Part shown: piece after piece, positions 45,129 through 55,428 of the stretch
Position numbering within the stretch: position 1 is the stretch's first letter
How the letters are laid out: every line of letters begins with the position of its first letter
Assembly (NCBI RefSeq): GCF_020037475.1
Contig: NZ_JAIQDB010000001.1
Coordinates: forward strand, 186,001 to 250,000
Direction: 5' to 3'
DNA length: 64,000 nucleotides
Source: Sutcliffiella deserti
Lineage (GTDB): Bacteria > Bacillota > Bacilli > Bacillales > Bacillaceae_I
Notes under the pieces: model-generated
Told to the model about the DNA's origin: nothing
Database searches by the model: none
What the model saw: the letters and a program-made list of their open reading frames with translations, nothing else
Program-made: the position numbers and the translations under genes

Positions 45129-46679
45129 TTAATTTACCCCCATTGCTTCTTCTACAGTTTCATCTACCAGTTCTCCATCAAGAGACCAGGTTTTTGCTTT
45201 GGTGACTTTTACTTTGATGATTTTACCAACAATAGACTTAGGCCCTCTAAAGTTTACAAGCTTACTTTTGTCTGTATATCCTGCAAGTACATCCGGATTC
45301 TTTTTGCTTTCTCCCTCAACCAAAACTTCTACAATTTTACCTTCGTATTCTTGCATTTTTTTTGCTGAAGTTTCATTTACTAAAGCATTCAGACGTTGCA
45401 GACGTTCCTTTTTCACTTCCATCGGAATATTATCTTCCATTTTGGCAGCAGGTGTTCCTTCCCGTGGTGAATAAATATAGGTATAAGCTGTGTCGAACTC
45501 CACTTCTCTGTATAAAGATAGTGTTTCCTCAAACTGTTCATCTGTTTCATTAGGAAAACCAACAATAATATCCGTTGTTAAAGATGAATTAGGCATGGCC
45601 GTTCTAATTTTACCAACCAGCTCCAAATAGCGTTTTCTATCATATTTCCTTGCCATCATCTTTAAAACTTCTGAACTTCCAGATTGTACAGGAAGATGAA
45701 TATGATCAAGTAAATTTCCACCTTGAGCAAGAACCTCCACTAAACGATCATCAAAGTCTCTAGGATGACTTGTGGTAAAGCGTATTCTAGGAATATCTAT
45801 CTTGCTGATTTCATTCATTAAATCACCGAGGCCATACTGTAGGTCGTCAAAGTCTTTTCCATAGGCATTAACATTTTGTCCTAACAGAGTGACCTCCTTA
45901 TAGCCTTGTGCAGCCAAATGACGAACTTCCTGAATAATATCCTCAGGTCGGCGGCTACGTTCCTTGCCACGTGTATAAGGAACGATACAATACGTACAGA
46001 ATTTATCGCAGCCATACATGATATTAACCCAAGCCTTAATTTCACCTTTACGGACTTTCGGAAGGTTTTCAATAACATCTCCTTCTTTAGACCATACTTC
46101 CAATACCATCTCTTTAGACATATAAGCTTCTTTCAGTATGTTTGGTAAACGGTGAATGTTATGGGTTCCAAAAACCATATCAACTTGGTTATACGTTTTT
46201 AGGATTTTGTTTACAACAGATTCCTCTTGAGACATACAGCCACAAACACCAATTAATAGGTTTGGACGTGTTTTCTTCAGAGTTTTCAAGTGACCTAATT
46301 CTCCAAAAACTTTATTTTCTGCATTTTCACGAATAGCACATGTATTTAGAAGAATTACATCCGCGTCATTTACTGTATCCGTCGGAGCATACCCCAAGCC
46401 TAGGAAAATACCAGCCATTACCTCTGTATCATGTTCATTCATTTGACAGCCATAGGTACGAATATAAAATTTCTTGCCTTCTCCAAGACCTTGAAATTCT
46501 TCTGCAATATGAAAGTCTTTATGATAATTAACTTCTTCCTTACCTCGTTTTTTAGCATCCTTTAAGGAAGGTGGCGCATATACCGCTTCAAAGTATTTGC
46601 TGAAATCCTTCTCGGATTTTTTGTCCGGTAGATTCCCAGCTACTACTTGTTGTGATTCAACTCTTTGTTTTTCATTCAT
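45129..46679 (-). CDS. miaB: tRNA-2-methylthio-N6-isopentenyladenosine synthase
   Basis: Radical-SAM enzyme that adds the methylthio group to i6A37, after MiaA. The N-terminal UPF0004 domain holds three cluster Cys (in [19 protein letters not shown] and VCGCMSQEE). The radical-SAM Cys set is in GCDKFCTYC near residue 225. TRAM domain at the end (about 440-505). An extra N-terminal extension of about 65 residues is typical of the Bacillus type. 516 aa. Cotranscribed with ymcA. Confidence 0.95.
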   Translation of the reverse strand: MNEKQRVESQQVVAGNLPDKKSEKDFSKYFEAVYAPPSLKDAKKRGKEEVNYHKDFHIAEEFQGLGEGKKFYIRTYGCQMNEHDTEVMAGIFLGLGYAPTDTVNDADVILLNTCAIRENAENKVFGELGHLKTLKKTRPNLLIGVCGCMSQEESVVNKILKTYNQVDMVFGTHNIHRLPNILKEAYMSKEMVLEVWSKEGDVIENLPKVRKGEIKAWVNIMYGCDKFCTYCIVPYTRGKERSRRPEDIIQEVRHLAAQGYKEVTLLGQNVNAYGKDFDDLQYGLGDLMNEISKIDIPRIRFTTSHPRDFDDRLVEVLAQGGNLLDHIHLPVQSGSSEVLKMMARKYDRKRYLELVGKIRTAMPNSSLTTDIIVGFPNETDEQFEETLSLYREVEFDTAYTYIYSPREGTPAAKMEDNIPMEVKKERLQRLNALVNETSAKKMQEYEGKIVEVLVEGESKKNPDVLAGYTDKSKLVNFRGPKSIVGKIIKVKVTKAKTWSLDGELVDETVEEAMGVN

Positions 46680-46795
46680 TTTGTGATGACTCCTTCCTAT
46701 AGAGTGAATAAAACTCTACACATTATCATAGTATATAATTTTATCCAGCCTTAAACAATAAAAATAGAAAACCTGTAGAAAAATGTACACAAAGA

Positions 46796-46836
46796 AGAAG
46801 AGACACTCATGTTACCATGGTGTCTCTCTTTTATTG
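46796..46836 (-). terminator. tdh-kbl terminator
   Basis: AGAGACAC.CATG pairs with CATG.GTGTCTCT with loop TTAC. The minus strand continues TTCTTC, a moderate T tract. Confidence 0.75.
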
Positions 46837-46841
46837 TGGAA

Positions 46842-48020
46842 TTAAGAAAGAATACCCAACTCTTTTCCAGCCTTTTCAAAAATATCAAGAGCTTCTTGAA
46901 GTTCTTCTTTTGAATGTTGCGCTGTTACGATGGTACGCACACGCGCCAACCCTTTTGCTACGGTTGGGAATGCAATACCTTGTGCAAACACGCCATATTC
47001 TAATAATTTATCAGAGAACTTATGCGATAAAGCTTCGTCCCCTACAATTACTGGTGTTACAGGAGTTTGACTGTGACCCGTGTCAAAGCCAAGTTTCTCG
47101 AGACCTTCTTTGAAGAACTTTGCATTATCCCAAAGTTTTTCAATTAATTCCGGCTCTTCTAATAGTACTTGAATTGCTTCATCACAAGCTGCAGTTACAG
47201 CTGGTGGATGTGATGTACTGAAAAGGAATGGTCTTCCTTTGTGTATTAAATAGTCAATTAGTGATTGTGTACTTGCCACATATCCACCAAGTACACCAAC
47301 CGCTTTACTTAATGTCCCTACCTGGATATGAACTCGTCCATCAAGACCAAAATGATTAACGGTACCTCGCCCATTTTCGCCAAGAACACCTGATGCATGC
47401 GCATCATCTACCATAACAAGTGCATCATACTTTTCAGCAAGCTCCACTATTTTATCTAACGGAGCGATATTGCCATCCATTGAGAACACACCGTCTGTTA
47501 CAATTAGTCTTTTACGATAATCTGCAGATTCTTTTAAAGCGCGCTCTAAATCCTCCATGTCCACATGCTTGTACACCTTACGTGCTGACTTAGTTAAACG
47601 GATGCCATCAATAATGGAAGCATGATTCAAAGCATCAGAAATAACGACATCCTCCGGTGATAGAATGGCTGATAAAACTCCCTGATTTGTAGTGAAACCA
47701 GATTGGAACACTAAGGAGGCTTCGGTATGTTTGAATTTAGCTAGCTTTTTTTCAAGATCCTCATGCATCGTAAATGTGCCTGCAATTGTACGAACGGACC
47801 CAGTACCTGCTCCGTACTTTTCAACCGCTTCAAGGGCTGCTTTTCTTAGACGTGGATGAGACGTTAACCCCAAATAGTTGTTAGAGGATAATTGAATCAC
47901 TTCTTTTCCATTTATAACAACTTTGGATCCCTGATCAGACTCAAGTGCAACTAACTTCCGGAATGTGCCTTCTTGTTTCATTTGATCTAATTCTTCTTGT
48001 AGGTACTCAAAACCTTTCAT
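46842..48020 (-). CDS. kbl: 2-amino-3-ketobutyrate CoA ligase (glycine C-acetyltransferase)
   Basis: PLP enzyme that converts 2-amino-3-ketobutyrate and CoA to glycine and acetyl-CoA, completing threonine degradation started by Tdh. The internal-aldimine lysine is in [23 protein letters not shown] holds the PLP-binding Asp. The ATG at 48020 follows AGGAGGGG by five bases, giving 392 aa; upstream codons are not needed. It lies 46 bases after tdh. Confidence 0.94.
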   Translation of the reverse strand: MKGFEYLQEELDQMKQEGTFRKLVALESDQGSKVVINGKEVIQLSSNNYLGLTSHPRLRKAALEAVEKYGAGTGSVRTIAGTFTMHEDLEKKLAKFKHTEASLVFQSGFTTNQGVLSAILSPEDVVISDALNHASIIDGIRLTKSARKVYKHVDMEDLERALKESADYRKRLIVTDGVFSMDGNIAPLDKIVELAEKYDALVMVDDAHASGVLGENGRGTVNHFGLDGRVHIQVGTLSKAVGVLGGYVASTQSLIDYLIHKGRPFLFSTSHPPAVTAACDEAIQVLLEEPELIEKLWDNAKFFKEGLEKLGFDTGHSQTPVTPVIVGDEALSHKFSDKLLEYGVFAQGIAFPTVAKGLARVRTIVTAQHSKEELQEALDIFEKAGKELGILS

Positions 48021-48066
48021 TAAAACCCCTCCTGAAAATAATTGATTCATCTTATTTAAGTTCAAT

Positions 48067-49107
48067 TTATGGTTGTAAAACTACTTTACCACACTGACCA
48101 GAAATCATTAAATCAAAGCCCTTTTCAAAATCCTCAAGTGGAAAATGGTGTGTAATCATCGGCTTCACATCAACTTGACCAGATTTTAATAATCTTGAAA
48201 CTTGCTGCCATGTTGTGTACATTTTTCTGCCGGTTATACCTTGAATTGTGACTCCTTTAAATACTACATCGTTAGTAATATCTAGTTCAACAGGACGGAC
48301 AGGCAAGCTAAGAATGGATACCCGGCCACCATTTGTAACCATTTTAAAGCCTTGATTCATTGCCACTGGGTGACCAGACATTTCACAAATCACATCTACT
48401 CCGTCACCACCTGTTAAAGCTAATACCTTATCAACAGGATTCTCTTCTTTAGCATTAATTACATAGGTTGCACCCATTTTAGAAGCTAAATCTAAGCGAT
48501 ATTCATTCAAGTCAATCGCGATTACTTCGGATGCCCCTGCGGCCTTTGCGACACCAACCGCCATAATACCTATAGGACCACATCCGATAACCGCCACTGT
48601 TTTTCCAGCTACATCACCAGCCAGTACGGTATGAACGGCATTCCCCATTGGTTCTTGAACAGATGCTACATCGTATGGCATATCTTTAGGGTTTTTCCAA
48701 ACATTCACAGCTGGAAGAGCTACATATTCTGCAAAACAGCCATGTGTATCTACACCAATAATTTTAGTATTTTTACAAATATGGTAGTCTCCTGTTAAAC
48801 ATTGTGGACATTCATAGCAAACAAGGTGAGTTTCAGCAGAAACTTGATCTCCAAGTTCTACATTTGTTACTTTAGTTCCAACCTCAACAATTTCACCAGC
48901 AAATTCATGACCAAATACATAGGGAGGATTAACACGGCTTTGGGACCATTCATCCCAAGTGTATATATGAACATCAGTTCCACAAATTGATGTTGCCTTC
49001 ACTTTAATTAATACTTCATCTTCTTTAATTTTCGGGATGTCGACCATTTGAAGTTCTGCTCCATATCCACGGTGATGTTTCACAATCGCTTTCATTTTTC
49101 CATTCAC
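48067..49107 (-). CDS. tdh: L-threonine 3-dehydrogenase
   Basis: Zinc-dependent, NAD-linked oxidation of threonine to 2-amino-3-ketobutyrate. Catalytic zinc Cys in [18 protein letters not shown] block; structural-zinc Cys set in [18 protein letters not shown]-binding [11 protein letters not shown] at 49107 follows GAAGGAG by eight bases and gives 346 aa, close to B. subtilis Tdh; the ATG-like codon at 49131 would be too long. First gene of tdh-kbl. Confidence 0.93.
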   Translation of the reverse strand: MNGKMKAIVKHHRGYGAELQMVDIPKIKEDEVLIKVKATSICGTDVHIYTWDEWSQSRVNPPYVFGHEFAGEIVEVGTKVTNVELGDQVSAETHLVCYECPQCLTGDYHICKNTKIIGVDTHGCFAEYVALPAVNVWKNPKDMPYDVASVQEPMGNAVHTVLAGDVAGKTVAVIGCGPIGIMAVGVAKAAGASEVIAIDLNEYRLDLASKMGATYVINAKEENPVDKVLALTGGDGVDVICEMSGHPVAMNQGFKMVTNGGRVSILSLPVRPVELDITNDVVFKGVTIQGITGRKMYTTWQQVSRLLKSGQVDVKPMITHHFPLEDFEKGFDLMISGQCGKVVLQP

Positions 49108-49157
49108 AGAGAACACTCCTTCACTAAACAATTCATATATTCTTTAAATCTAGTAAT

Positions 49158-49186
49158 ATTGTATCATCTAAGAATGAATGAGTAAA
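49158..49186 (-). promoter_or_regulatory. putative tdh-kbl promoter
   Basis: On the minus strand TTTACT (49181-49186) and TACAAT (49158-49163) are 17 bases apart, 50 bases before the tdh start. Confidence 0.55.
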
Positions 49187-49246
49187 CATCACTGTCCACT
49201 GGAAATGCACATGTGACTGTGTAGGATAAATTTTTTAAATTTTATT

Positions 49247-49260
49247 ATAAAGCGCTTACA
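49247..49260. promoter_or_regulatory. possible cre site upstream of tdh-kbl
   Basis: On the minus strand TGTAAGCGCTTTAT fits TGWAARCGYTTNNN, with only the last position pair off the CcpA consensus. It lies about 60 bases above the -35. The stretch 49261-49397 shows no gene. Confidence 0.4.
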
Positions 49261-49397
49261 TAAAGTTGCTAGATTTTGATATTTAATTAGCCAATGTTGG
49301 GTTGCGCATACAGAGTCGAGTAGGCTACTGGGAGCGCCTAAGGATAAGCGAAATGCCCAGAATGGAAATCAACTAGCTTTATTATATAGAGTATGCA

Positions 49398-49442
49398 AAA
49401 AAACTGTAGACACCTCGATATACCTCGAGTTTGTCTACAGTC
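49398..49442 (-). terminator. korAB terminator
   Basis: ACTGTAGACA..CTCGA pairs with TCGAG..TGTCTACAGT; the minus strand continues with TTTTTTT. Confidence 0.85.
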
Positions 49443-49477
49443 TGGCCAGGAAAAATTTGCCCCGCTTTTATTATTAA

Positions 49478-50344
49478 TTACATAAACTCTTTAACTAATT
49501 CATTAAATTGAGCTTCATCCAATTCAAGTTTTGCTTTTGCTAACGGCTCTTCACTGTAATTATGAACTAATTCTTGATATGATTTTTGTTCTGTATTTTG
49601 ATAAATTAAACCAGTAACCAGTCCATCGTGCTCCATAAGTGTTTGCATTGCAGAAACTTTATTATGTGCATCGTAACCTTCGATATCGCTCAGTTTCGTC
49701 AAGTTTTCCTTAAACCAATCATATGTGTTCACTTTGTTGTAAGTAACACAAGGGCTAAATACATTAATTAAAGAAAAACCTTTATGATTGATGCCTTGTT
49801 CAATTAAGCTAGTTAAATCTTTTAAATCTGTCGAGAAACTTTGCGCGACAAATGTAGCACCTGCTGTTAAAGCCATTTCCATTACAGATAAAGAAGACTC
49901 AATTGAACCTTGAGGTGTCGATTTTGTTTTGAACCCTACTGAACTACGTGGAGATGTTTGTCCCTTCGTTAACCCATAAATCTGGTTATCCATTACGATA
50001 TACGTAATATCAATATTACGTCGGATAGCATGAATAGTGTGTCCTAAGCCAATTGCAAATCCATCTCCGTCTCCCCCGGATGCTATAACTGTTAAATCTT
50101 TATTGGCCATTTTTACACCTTGGGCAATCGGAAGCGAACGACCATGAATACCATGGAAACCGTATGAATTGATGTATCCGGATATACGTCCAGAACACCC
50201 AATTCCTGATACTACTGCAAGCTCTTCAGGAACCAGTCCGACATTCGCTGCAGCACGTTGAATTGCAGCCTGTACCGAAAAATCCCCACAGCCAGGACAC
50301 CAGTTTGGTTTAACATTATTACGAAAATCTTTAAACGTTGCCAT
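49478..50344 (-). CDS. korB: 2-oxoacid:ferredoxin oxidoreductase, beta subunit
   Basis: TPP-binding subunit of a two-subunit oxidoreductase that oxidises 2-oxoglutarate (or another 2-oxoacid) with CoA and ferredoxin. Cluster-ligand Cys in NWCPGCGDF; VVSGIGCSG block; TPP-binding GGDGDGFAIG. The ATG at 50344 follows AAGGAG and the korA stop (TAAAATG), giving 288 aa. Upstream codons overlap korA and are not used. Confidence 0.9.
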   Translation of the reverse strand: MATFKDFRNNVKPNWCPGCGDFSVQAAIQRAAANVGLVPEELAVVSGIGCSGRISGYINSYGFHGIHGRSLPIAQGVKMANKDLTVIASGGDGDGFAIGLGHTIHAIRRNIDITYIVMDNQIYGLTKGQTSPRSSVGFKTKSTPQGSIESSLSVMEMALTAGATFVAQSFSTDLKDLTSLIEQGINHKGFSLINVFSPCVTYNKVNTYDWFKENLTKLSDIEGYDAHNKVSAMQTLMEHDGLVTGLIYQNTEQKSYQELVHNYSEEPLAKAKLELDEAQFNELVKEFM

Positions 50345-50345
50345 T

Positions 50346-52082
50346 TTATAACAACTCCTTGCATTTTGTGTGGATTTCTTTCGGTAGGAATGGATCTCCA
50401 TCATACTTCAAGACGCTACTTATTTTTTCAGCATGTCCCACGTTCATTTTTAGGATGCTTGCTAACTGCCCAGTAGCATTATATTCCACAACAATAACTT
50501 TCTTCGCAGCTTTAACAAGTGGTAATACTTCTTTCGTCGGGAACGGATGAAGTAAACGGACTTGTGCATGATTCGCTTTGACGCCATCTAACTCTAAACG
50601 CCCCATTGCTTCCTCGATCGTTCCTCTTGTGGAGTTAAAACCAAGAATCAACACATCTGGGTCTTCATGTTTAGCATTGATATGCACTGGGTTGTTAAAC
50701 TTAAGGTTCGCTAATTTTCTTAAACGCTTGTCCATTTGTGCCTGACGATTTGCAGCAACCTCTGAAGGTTTACCTGTTTCTTCATGTTCGACACCTGTAA
50801 CATGGTGAATCCCATTTTTCATACCTGGAATCACACGAGGAGAAACACCGTCTTCTGTTACTTCATAACGTTTAAAATAGCTTTTATCTTCTCGAGTTGG
50901 AATTTCACTGTTGATATCTAATTTACCACGTCGGATTTCAACATTTTTAAAGTCAAGGTTTTCAACCGACTGTTTACCTAAAGATAGTTGCAAGTCTGTT
51001 AACAGGATGACAGGAACTTGATATTCCTCTGCAATATTAAAGGCTTCCACTGTATCATAGAACGCTTCTTGGACAGTACTTGGAGCAATTACCACTTTAG
51101 GAATCTCACCATGTGTACCATAGATCATTGCCATTAAATCCGACTGTTCGATTTTAGTAGGAAGTCCTGTACTAGGTCCCCCACGTTGGGTATCAACTAC
51201 CACAAGTGGAGTTTCTGTCATACCAGATAGGCCAATCGCCTCCATCATTAAGGAAAGACCAGGACCTGCAGAAGCTGTTAGTGTACGCACTCCAGCATAA
51301 TTGGCACCGATAGCCATTGTACACGCAGCAATTTCATCTTCGGTCTGAATAACTGTCCCACCAAACTTTGGCAGCTTCTTAATTAAGTATTCCATAATCT
51401 CTGATGCAGGAGTAATTGGGTATGCTGGCATAAAGCGAGAACCAGCTGCAACTGCGCCAAGTGCGATTGCATCATTTCCAATCATGAATAGACGTTTCTT
51501 TCCATTGGCTTTTTCTAGTTTCATTGTTTGAACGCTGTCAGCTTGATCTTTAATAAATGCAACACCCGCACGAATGGCATCCATGTTCTTTTCAACAATG
51601 GTTTCGCCTTTTCTTCCGAATATTTCTTGTACCACTTCACGAAAAGCCTCGGCATCTAAGTCCATTATTGCACTTGAAGCTCCTACTGCTACCATGTTTT
51701 TCATTAAAGAAGTACCTAATTCTGTTGCGATTTCCGTAAATGGAACCGCATACAATGTTGCTTTACCATCCTCAGGGATGCTTGGTTTAAACTTTGCATC
51801 CGCAATAACTACTCCACCTTGACGCAATTCATGATAATTCACATCGATTGTTTCCTGGTCAAATGCTACTAATATATCAAGATCATCAGAAATGGAACGA
51901 ACCTGTGTTGTACTAACACGAATTTTGTTGTTAGTATGTCCACCTTTAATACGTGAAGAAAAATGGCGGTAGCCATATAAATAATAACCTAAACGATTTA
52001 ACGCAGTGGAGAATATTTCACCAGTACTTTCGATACCTTCCCCTTGTTGCCCTCCAACTTTCCATGAAAGTTGATTGATCAT
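50346..52082 (-). CDS. korA: 2-oxoacid:ferredoxin oxidoreductase, alpha (fused gamma-alpha) subunit
   Basis: 578-aa subunit with an N-terminal gamma domain (about 1-180; GQQGEGIESTGEI, then KGGHTNNKIRVS) and a C-terminal pyrimidine-binding alpha domain (about 200-575; NDAIALGAVAAG, YPITPASEI). This is the KorA/VorB-like two-subunit form. Good AAAGGGG ribosome binding site. The substrate, 2-oxoglutarate or pyruvate-like acids, cannot be fixed from sequence. B. subtilis lacks this pair; many other bacilli carry it near spoVS. Confidence 0.88.
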   Translation of the reverse strand: MINQLSWKVGGQQGEGIESTGEIFSTALNRLGYYLYGYRHFSSRIKGGHTNNKIRVSTTQVRSISDDLDILVAFDQETIDVNYHELRQGGVVIADAKFKPSIPEDGKATLYAVPFTEIATELGTSLMKNMVAVGASSAIMDLDAEAFREVVQEIFGRKGETIVEKNMDAIRAGVAFIKDQADSVQTMKLEKANGKKRLFMIGNDAIALGAVAAGSRFMPAYPITPASEIMEYLIKKLPKFGGTVIQTEDEIAACTMAIGANYAGVRTLTASAGPGLSLMMEAIGLSGMTETPLVVVDTQRGGPSTGLPTKIEQSDLMAMIYGTHGEIPKVVIAPSTVQEAFYDTVEAFNIAEEYQVPVILLTDLQLSLGKQSVENLDFKNVEIRRGKLDINSEIPTREDKSYFKRYEVTEDGVSPRVIPGMKNGIHHVTGVEHEETGKPSEVAANRQAQMDKRLRKLANLKFNNPVHINAKHEDPDVLILGFNSTRGTIEEAMGRLELDGVKANHAQVRLLHPFPTKEVLPLVKAAKKVIVVEYNATGQLASILKMNVGHAEKISSVLKYDGDPFLPKEIHTKCKELL

Positions 52083-52196
52083 GTGTCCTACACCCCTTTA
52101 ATTACCTTCATTGTCAGAATAAATAATACGGTTTAAATTGTAGCACTATTCCAATTGAATAACTAGAATATAATATTTTGGTTTTAATGAAATTTA

Positions 52197-52381
52197 GGCT
52201 CTGTTAAAGTTGCATGTTGATAATAAGGCTATTCTAGCGATGATTGGATCAAAAGGTGGAGACTCCAACGGGAAGATAGCGGTAGGCTTGCGACCCCGCA
52301 GGCACGGCCGATGAGGCTCCAGCACCGCCCCGTGGAACACGTAACCTTTGTTGGAAATTAACAGCGGCGTTTAACACAGCC
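52197..52381. repeat. repeat family A, complete long copy (185 bp)
   Basis: It begins GGCTCTGTTAAAGTTGC and ends GCGTTTAACACAGCC, whose inverse is GGCTGTGTTAAACGC, so the ends are imperfect inverted repeats. The GC-rich core reads GGCTCCAGCACCGCCCCGTGG with CTATTCTAGCGATGATTGG upstream. Flanks GAAATTTA and AAAATTTT match in 6 of 8 bases. The other parts of the 52083-52527 gap are AT-rich without a gene. Confidence 0.8.
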
Positions 52382-52527
52382 AAAATTTTAAAAAAACAGC
52401 TAGAATATGTACTAAACGCTTTCATTGTAGACCTAATTTTTTAAAAATACAAGCATTTGAATAAATTTCTTCTAAAATATCAGAAAATAGGGAAGTGAGT
52501 TTATCAGCTAACTGATCTACTGAAAAA

Positions 52528-53451
52528 CTACTTTGGAAACCTTTGATAGAAATTTTGAAACAAGAACCCTTCCACTTCTGAATGAGAGTAATAATTTAAT
52601 AAAGTGTTTATTAAATTTGTATAATCCTCATAACGACTTAAACCTGTTACAGTCTGGGTAATTCCATCAAAATCAGAGCCAAACCCAATATTACCGACCC
52701 CTCCCAGATTACAAACGTACTCAACATGGCGAAGTACATCTTGAATTGAACTGTGGGGGTGAGTGGTTAAAAATTGGGGAACAAATGTGATCCCTATTGC
52801 CGCATTTTTCTGAATAAGGGCAAGTATTTGCTCGTTTGTCAAATTTCTAGGGTTCGGACAAAGGGCCTTGCTATTGGAGTGAGACGCAATTATATATTCT
52901 CCGATTTCTAATACATCCCAAAAAGATTTTTCAGATAGATGTGAAACGTCCGTCCAAATACGGTGGTGGTTGTTTTCCAAAACTACTTTTTGTCCAAATG
53001 AGGTAAGACCTGCTCCTCTTTTTTCAAGAATTCCATCCGCAAGGGAATTTGCATAATTCCACGTTAAACCAATAGAAGAAACACCTAAACGGTATAATGT
53101 TCTTAAGCGCTCAAGGCTTGTTCCAATTACATCGCATCCTTCTAGGGTCAATATTGCACCCACTTCTCCTTTTTTTAATTGAGCAATTTGTCTTTTAGTT
53201 GTGACCGGTTTCATTTTAGGGAAACGGTATAGTATGTCACGGTAAAATAGATCAATCATCTCCAAAGCCACATCAAAGGCAGATTCCTTCCTGATGTTCT
53301 CAGGAATATAGATGGCAAAACACTGTACCGTACCATTTGCCTTTATTAATCCATCCCATGTAACGTGAAGTTCTTTGCTATCTTTAAAAGACAGGCTTCT
53401 ATCCTCCCACAATCGGTAGACAGTATCACTATGAGCATCAAATAAACGCAA
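52528..53451 (-). CDS. membrane-dipeptidase-like (M19) peptidase
   Basis: Amidohydrolase-type dipeptidase of 307 aa. N-terminal zinc ligands in FDAHSD (His and Asp near residues 6-9); bridging Glu in LTLEGCDVIG; His ligands in TDVSHLSE and IIASHSN; C-terminal GSDFDG. TTG start at 53451, five bases after GGAGGGGG. Cleaves dipeptides; in Bacillus the role is peptide or cell-wall amino-acid recycling by inference. Monocistronic, flanked by family A copies on both sides. Confidence 0.85.
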   Translation of the reverse strand: MRLFDAHSDTVYRLWEDRSLSFKDSKELHVTWDGLIKANGTVQCFAIYIPENIRKESAFDVALEMIDLFYRDILYRFPKMKPVTTKRQIAQLKKGEVGAILTLEGCDVIGTSLERLRTLYRLGVSSIGLTWNYANSLADGILEKRGAGLTSFGQKVVLENNHHRIWTDVSHLSEKSFWDVLEIGEYIIASHSNSKALCPNPRNLTNEQILALIQKNAAIGITFVPQFLTTHPHSSIQDVLRHVEYVCNLGGVGNIGFGSDFDGITQTVTGLSRYEDYTNLINTLLNYYSHSEVEGFLFQNFYQRFPK

Positions 53452-53528
53452 AGCTTCCCCCTCCTATCAGACCAGTAAATTTTCAACATGATTTCCATCA
53501 TTTTATATCATTATATAATTCTATCGCC

Positions 53529-53675
53529 GGCTATTCTAGCGATGATTGGAGCAAAAGGCGTAGACTCTATCGGGAGCGGTAGTTGGAGACCCCACAGGCG
53601 GAGCCGAAAAGGCTCCAGCACCGCCCCGTGGAACGCGTAGCCTTTTGCGGAAATCTACAGCGGCGTTTAACACAA
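53529..53675. repeat. repeat family A, copy lacking one end
   Basis: Matches the 52.2 kb copy from GGCTATTCTAGCGATGATTGG through CCAGCACCGCCCCGTGGAA and GCGGCGTTTAACACA. The left terminus with GGCTCTGTTAAA is missing. It lies 1.1 kb from the 52.2 kb copy and in the same orientation. Confidence 0.7.
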
Positions 53676-53713
53676 TTTTCTTTAAAATAGTTCATATCTT
53701 TACGTAGAGCCTT

Positions 53714-53756
53714 ACAAAAAAAACAAACCTATTCGCTTTAATTAGCAAATAGGTCC
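53714..53756 (-). terminator. spoVS terminator
   Basis: ACCTATTTGC pairs with GCGAATAGGT; the minus strand continues TTTGTTTTTTTT. Confidence 0.8.
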
Positions 53757-53769
53757 GCACCCCTAGTTT

Positions 53770-54030
53770 TCATCTTGGTTCTACGATTAATTTCATTGCT
53801 GTTCTTTCTTCCCCGTCAATTAAAATATCAGTAAAGGCTGGAATACAAATTAAATCTACACCACTCGGTGCAACAAAGCCTCGGGCAATTGCCACAGCTT
53901 TTACAGCCTGGTTTAGAGCACCAGCTCCAATCGCCTGGATTTCTGCATTGCCTCGTTCTCTTAAAACACCTGCTAAAGCCCCTGCTACCGAATTTGGATT
54001 AGACTTTGCTGAAACTTTTAATATATCCAT
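53770..54030 (-). CDS. spoVS: SpoVS, stage V sporulation protein S
   Basis: Small Alba-like protein needed for proper septation and spore maturation. The ATG at 54030 follows GAGGAGGAG and gives 86 aa, the exact B. subtilis length; an in-frame ATG at 54102 would add 24 unsupported residues. Conserved start EILKVSAKS-like (here DILKVSAKS), SVAGALAGVLRERG, GAGALNQAVKAVAIARG and IPAFTDI all match. Monocistronic. Confidence 0.94.
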   Translation of the reverse strand: MDILKVSAKSNPNSVAGALAGVLRERGNAEIQAIGAGALNQAVKAVAIARGFVAPSGVDLICIPAFTDILIDGEERTAMKLIVEPR

Positions 54031-54271
54031 TACTAGCTCCTCCTCAACATTTACAGTATATGGTGAACAATCCATAGATGAATTTATTGTTAATAATTTC
54101 ATTCCTACTATATTCAGGAGAAGTGCAATGTATTCCAGCTTGTATTTTTTTAGAGTTAGAAAAGATAAAACTTATTTACTTTAATCAAATTCACTCAATG
54201 AATTATTGCTATTTCGTAGAGTTATTACACTACTTTACTAACGTGCTATTTTTCCTGTGAAATCGTAGTGC

Positions 54272-55066
54272 CTAATCAAAAAACGGGTGGTCTTCATTAA
54301 TTATTAGCGGTTTAATTGATTTTGCTTTACCTGTTTTCATATCAACATCAAGAATAATCGCATTAAGCTGCTCTCTTCCTTCTGTAACTTCAAAACGAAC
54401 AGGCATAGACGTCATAAACCTTTTTAATACAGCAGCTCTTTCAACGCCTAGTATACCATCATAAGGACCTGTCATACCCACATCCGTAATATATGCTGTA
54501 CCCCCTGGTAATACTCTATTATCACTTGTCTGAACATGCGTATGTGTTCCCACTACCCCTGTAACTCGTCCATCAAGATACCACCCTATAGCCTGCTTTT
54601 CACTTGTTGCTTCTGCATGAAAATCAACAAAAATAAAAGATGTTCGTTTTCTGGCCTCTTCTACTAGTTCATCTGCTTTCTTAAATGGACAATCAATTGG
54701 CGGCAAAAACGTTCTACCTTGTAAATTAATAACTGCAAGCTCTTTCCCATCAAACGGTATATAGGCTATTCCTTTCCCAGGTGTTTCACTAGGAAAATTC
54801 GCAGGGCGTATCATATATTTTGCATGATCAATAAACTCAAAGATTTCACGATTATCCCATGTGTGATTTCCTAATGTGACTAAATTGGCTCCTGCCTTTA
54901 GAAAACCTTGGTAGATCTTCTCGGTGATTCCTTTACCACCCGCAGCATTTTCACCATTTACGATCGTAACAGCAGGTTGAAATTTGCTTTTTAATTTGGG
55001 TAAATACTCTTTAATCATGTTTCTCCCAGGGGCTCCCACTACATCCCCAACGAATAAAATTCTCAA
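54272..55066 (-). CDS. ymdB: YmdB metallophosphodiesterase
   Basis: Hydrolyses 2',3'-cyclic nucleotides and influences biofilm and motility choice. 264 aa with the calcineurin-like metal motifs: GDVVG near residue 6, NGENAAGG, GNHTWDN, VDFHAEATSE and GTHTHVQT. The start is TTG at 55066, with GGG/AGGG upstream. In B. subtilis it is cotranscribed with rny and the same order is kept here, but a terminator and a repeat sit between them, so read-through is uncertain. Confidence 0.92.
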   Translation of the reverse strand: MRILFVGDVVGAPGRNMIKEYLPKLKSKFQPAVTIVNGENAAGGKGITEKIYQGFLKAGANLVTLGNHTWDNREIFEFIDHAKYMIRPANFPSETPGKGIAYIPFDGKELAVINLQGRTFLPPIDCPFKKADELVEEARKRTSFIFVDFHAEATSEKQAIGWYLDGRVTGVVGTHTHVQTSDNRVLPGGTAYITDVGMTGPYDGILGVERAAVLKRFMTSMPVRFEVTEGREQLNAIILDVDMKTGKAKSIKPLIINEDHPFFD

Positions 55067-55296
55067 ATGACCCTATCCCTTCTAGTAATTACTTGATACT
55101 AATATTTTTGCACACCTTTTACTTAGAGGCAAATAGTGTCCTAAATGCAAATAAGGAAAGTGAAAACGCCCCTACACCTACATATAAAAGATGAATCTTC
55201 TTGCAATAAATCATTAATGACTTCGGCGGCTAGACCTAAGAGCTAGAAACTTTATAAACAAATAGATGTTGAACTTTCTTTGAGGCTTATAATCTG

Positions 55297-55392
55297 GGCT
55301 GTTGTGCATTTTTCCTGATAAATTAAGGACAATTAAAAATCAAAATGCCGATTTTTTACGGACTTATTGCACCAACCTTTACGAAAAGTGCC
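55297..55392. repeat. repeat family B, divergent copy (96 bp)
   Basis: It starts GGCTGTTG and ends GTGCC, an imperfect inverse. It shares AAAATGCCGATTTTTTACGG with the 1.9 and 18.6 kb copies. No clear flanking duplication. The rest of the 55067-55399 gap has no gene. Confidence 0.5.
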
Positions 55393-55399
55393 TTCAAAA

Positions 55400-55428
55400 A
55401 AGAAAAAAAGTGGTGCAAGCACCACTTT
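55400..55428 (-). terminator. rny terminator
   Basis: AAAGTGGTGC pairs with GCACCACTTT around a short AA loop; the minus strand continues TTTTTTCTTTTTT. Confidence 0.85.
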
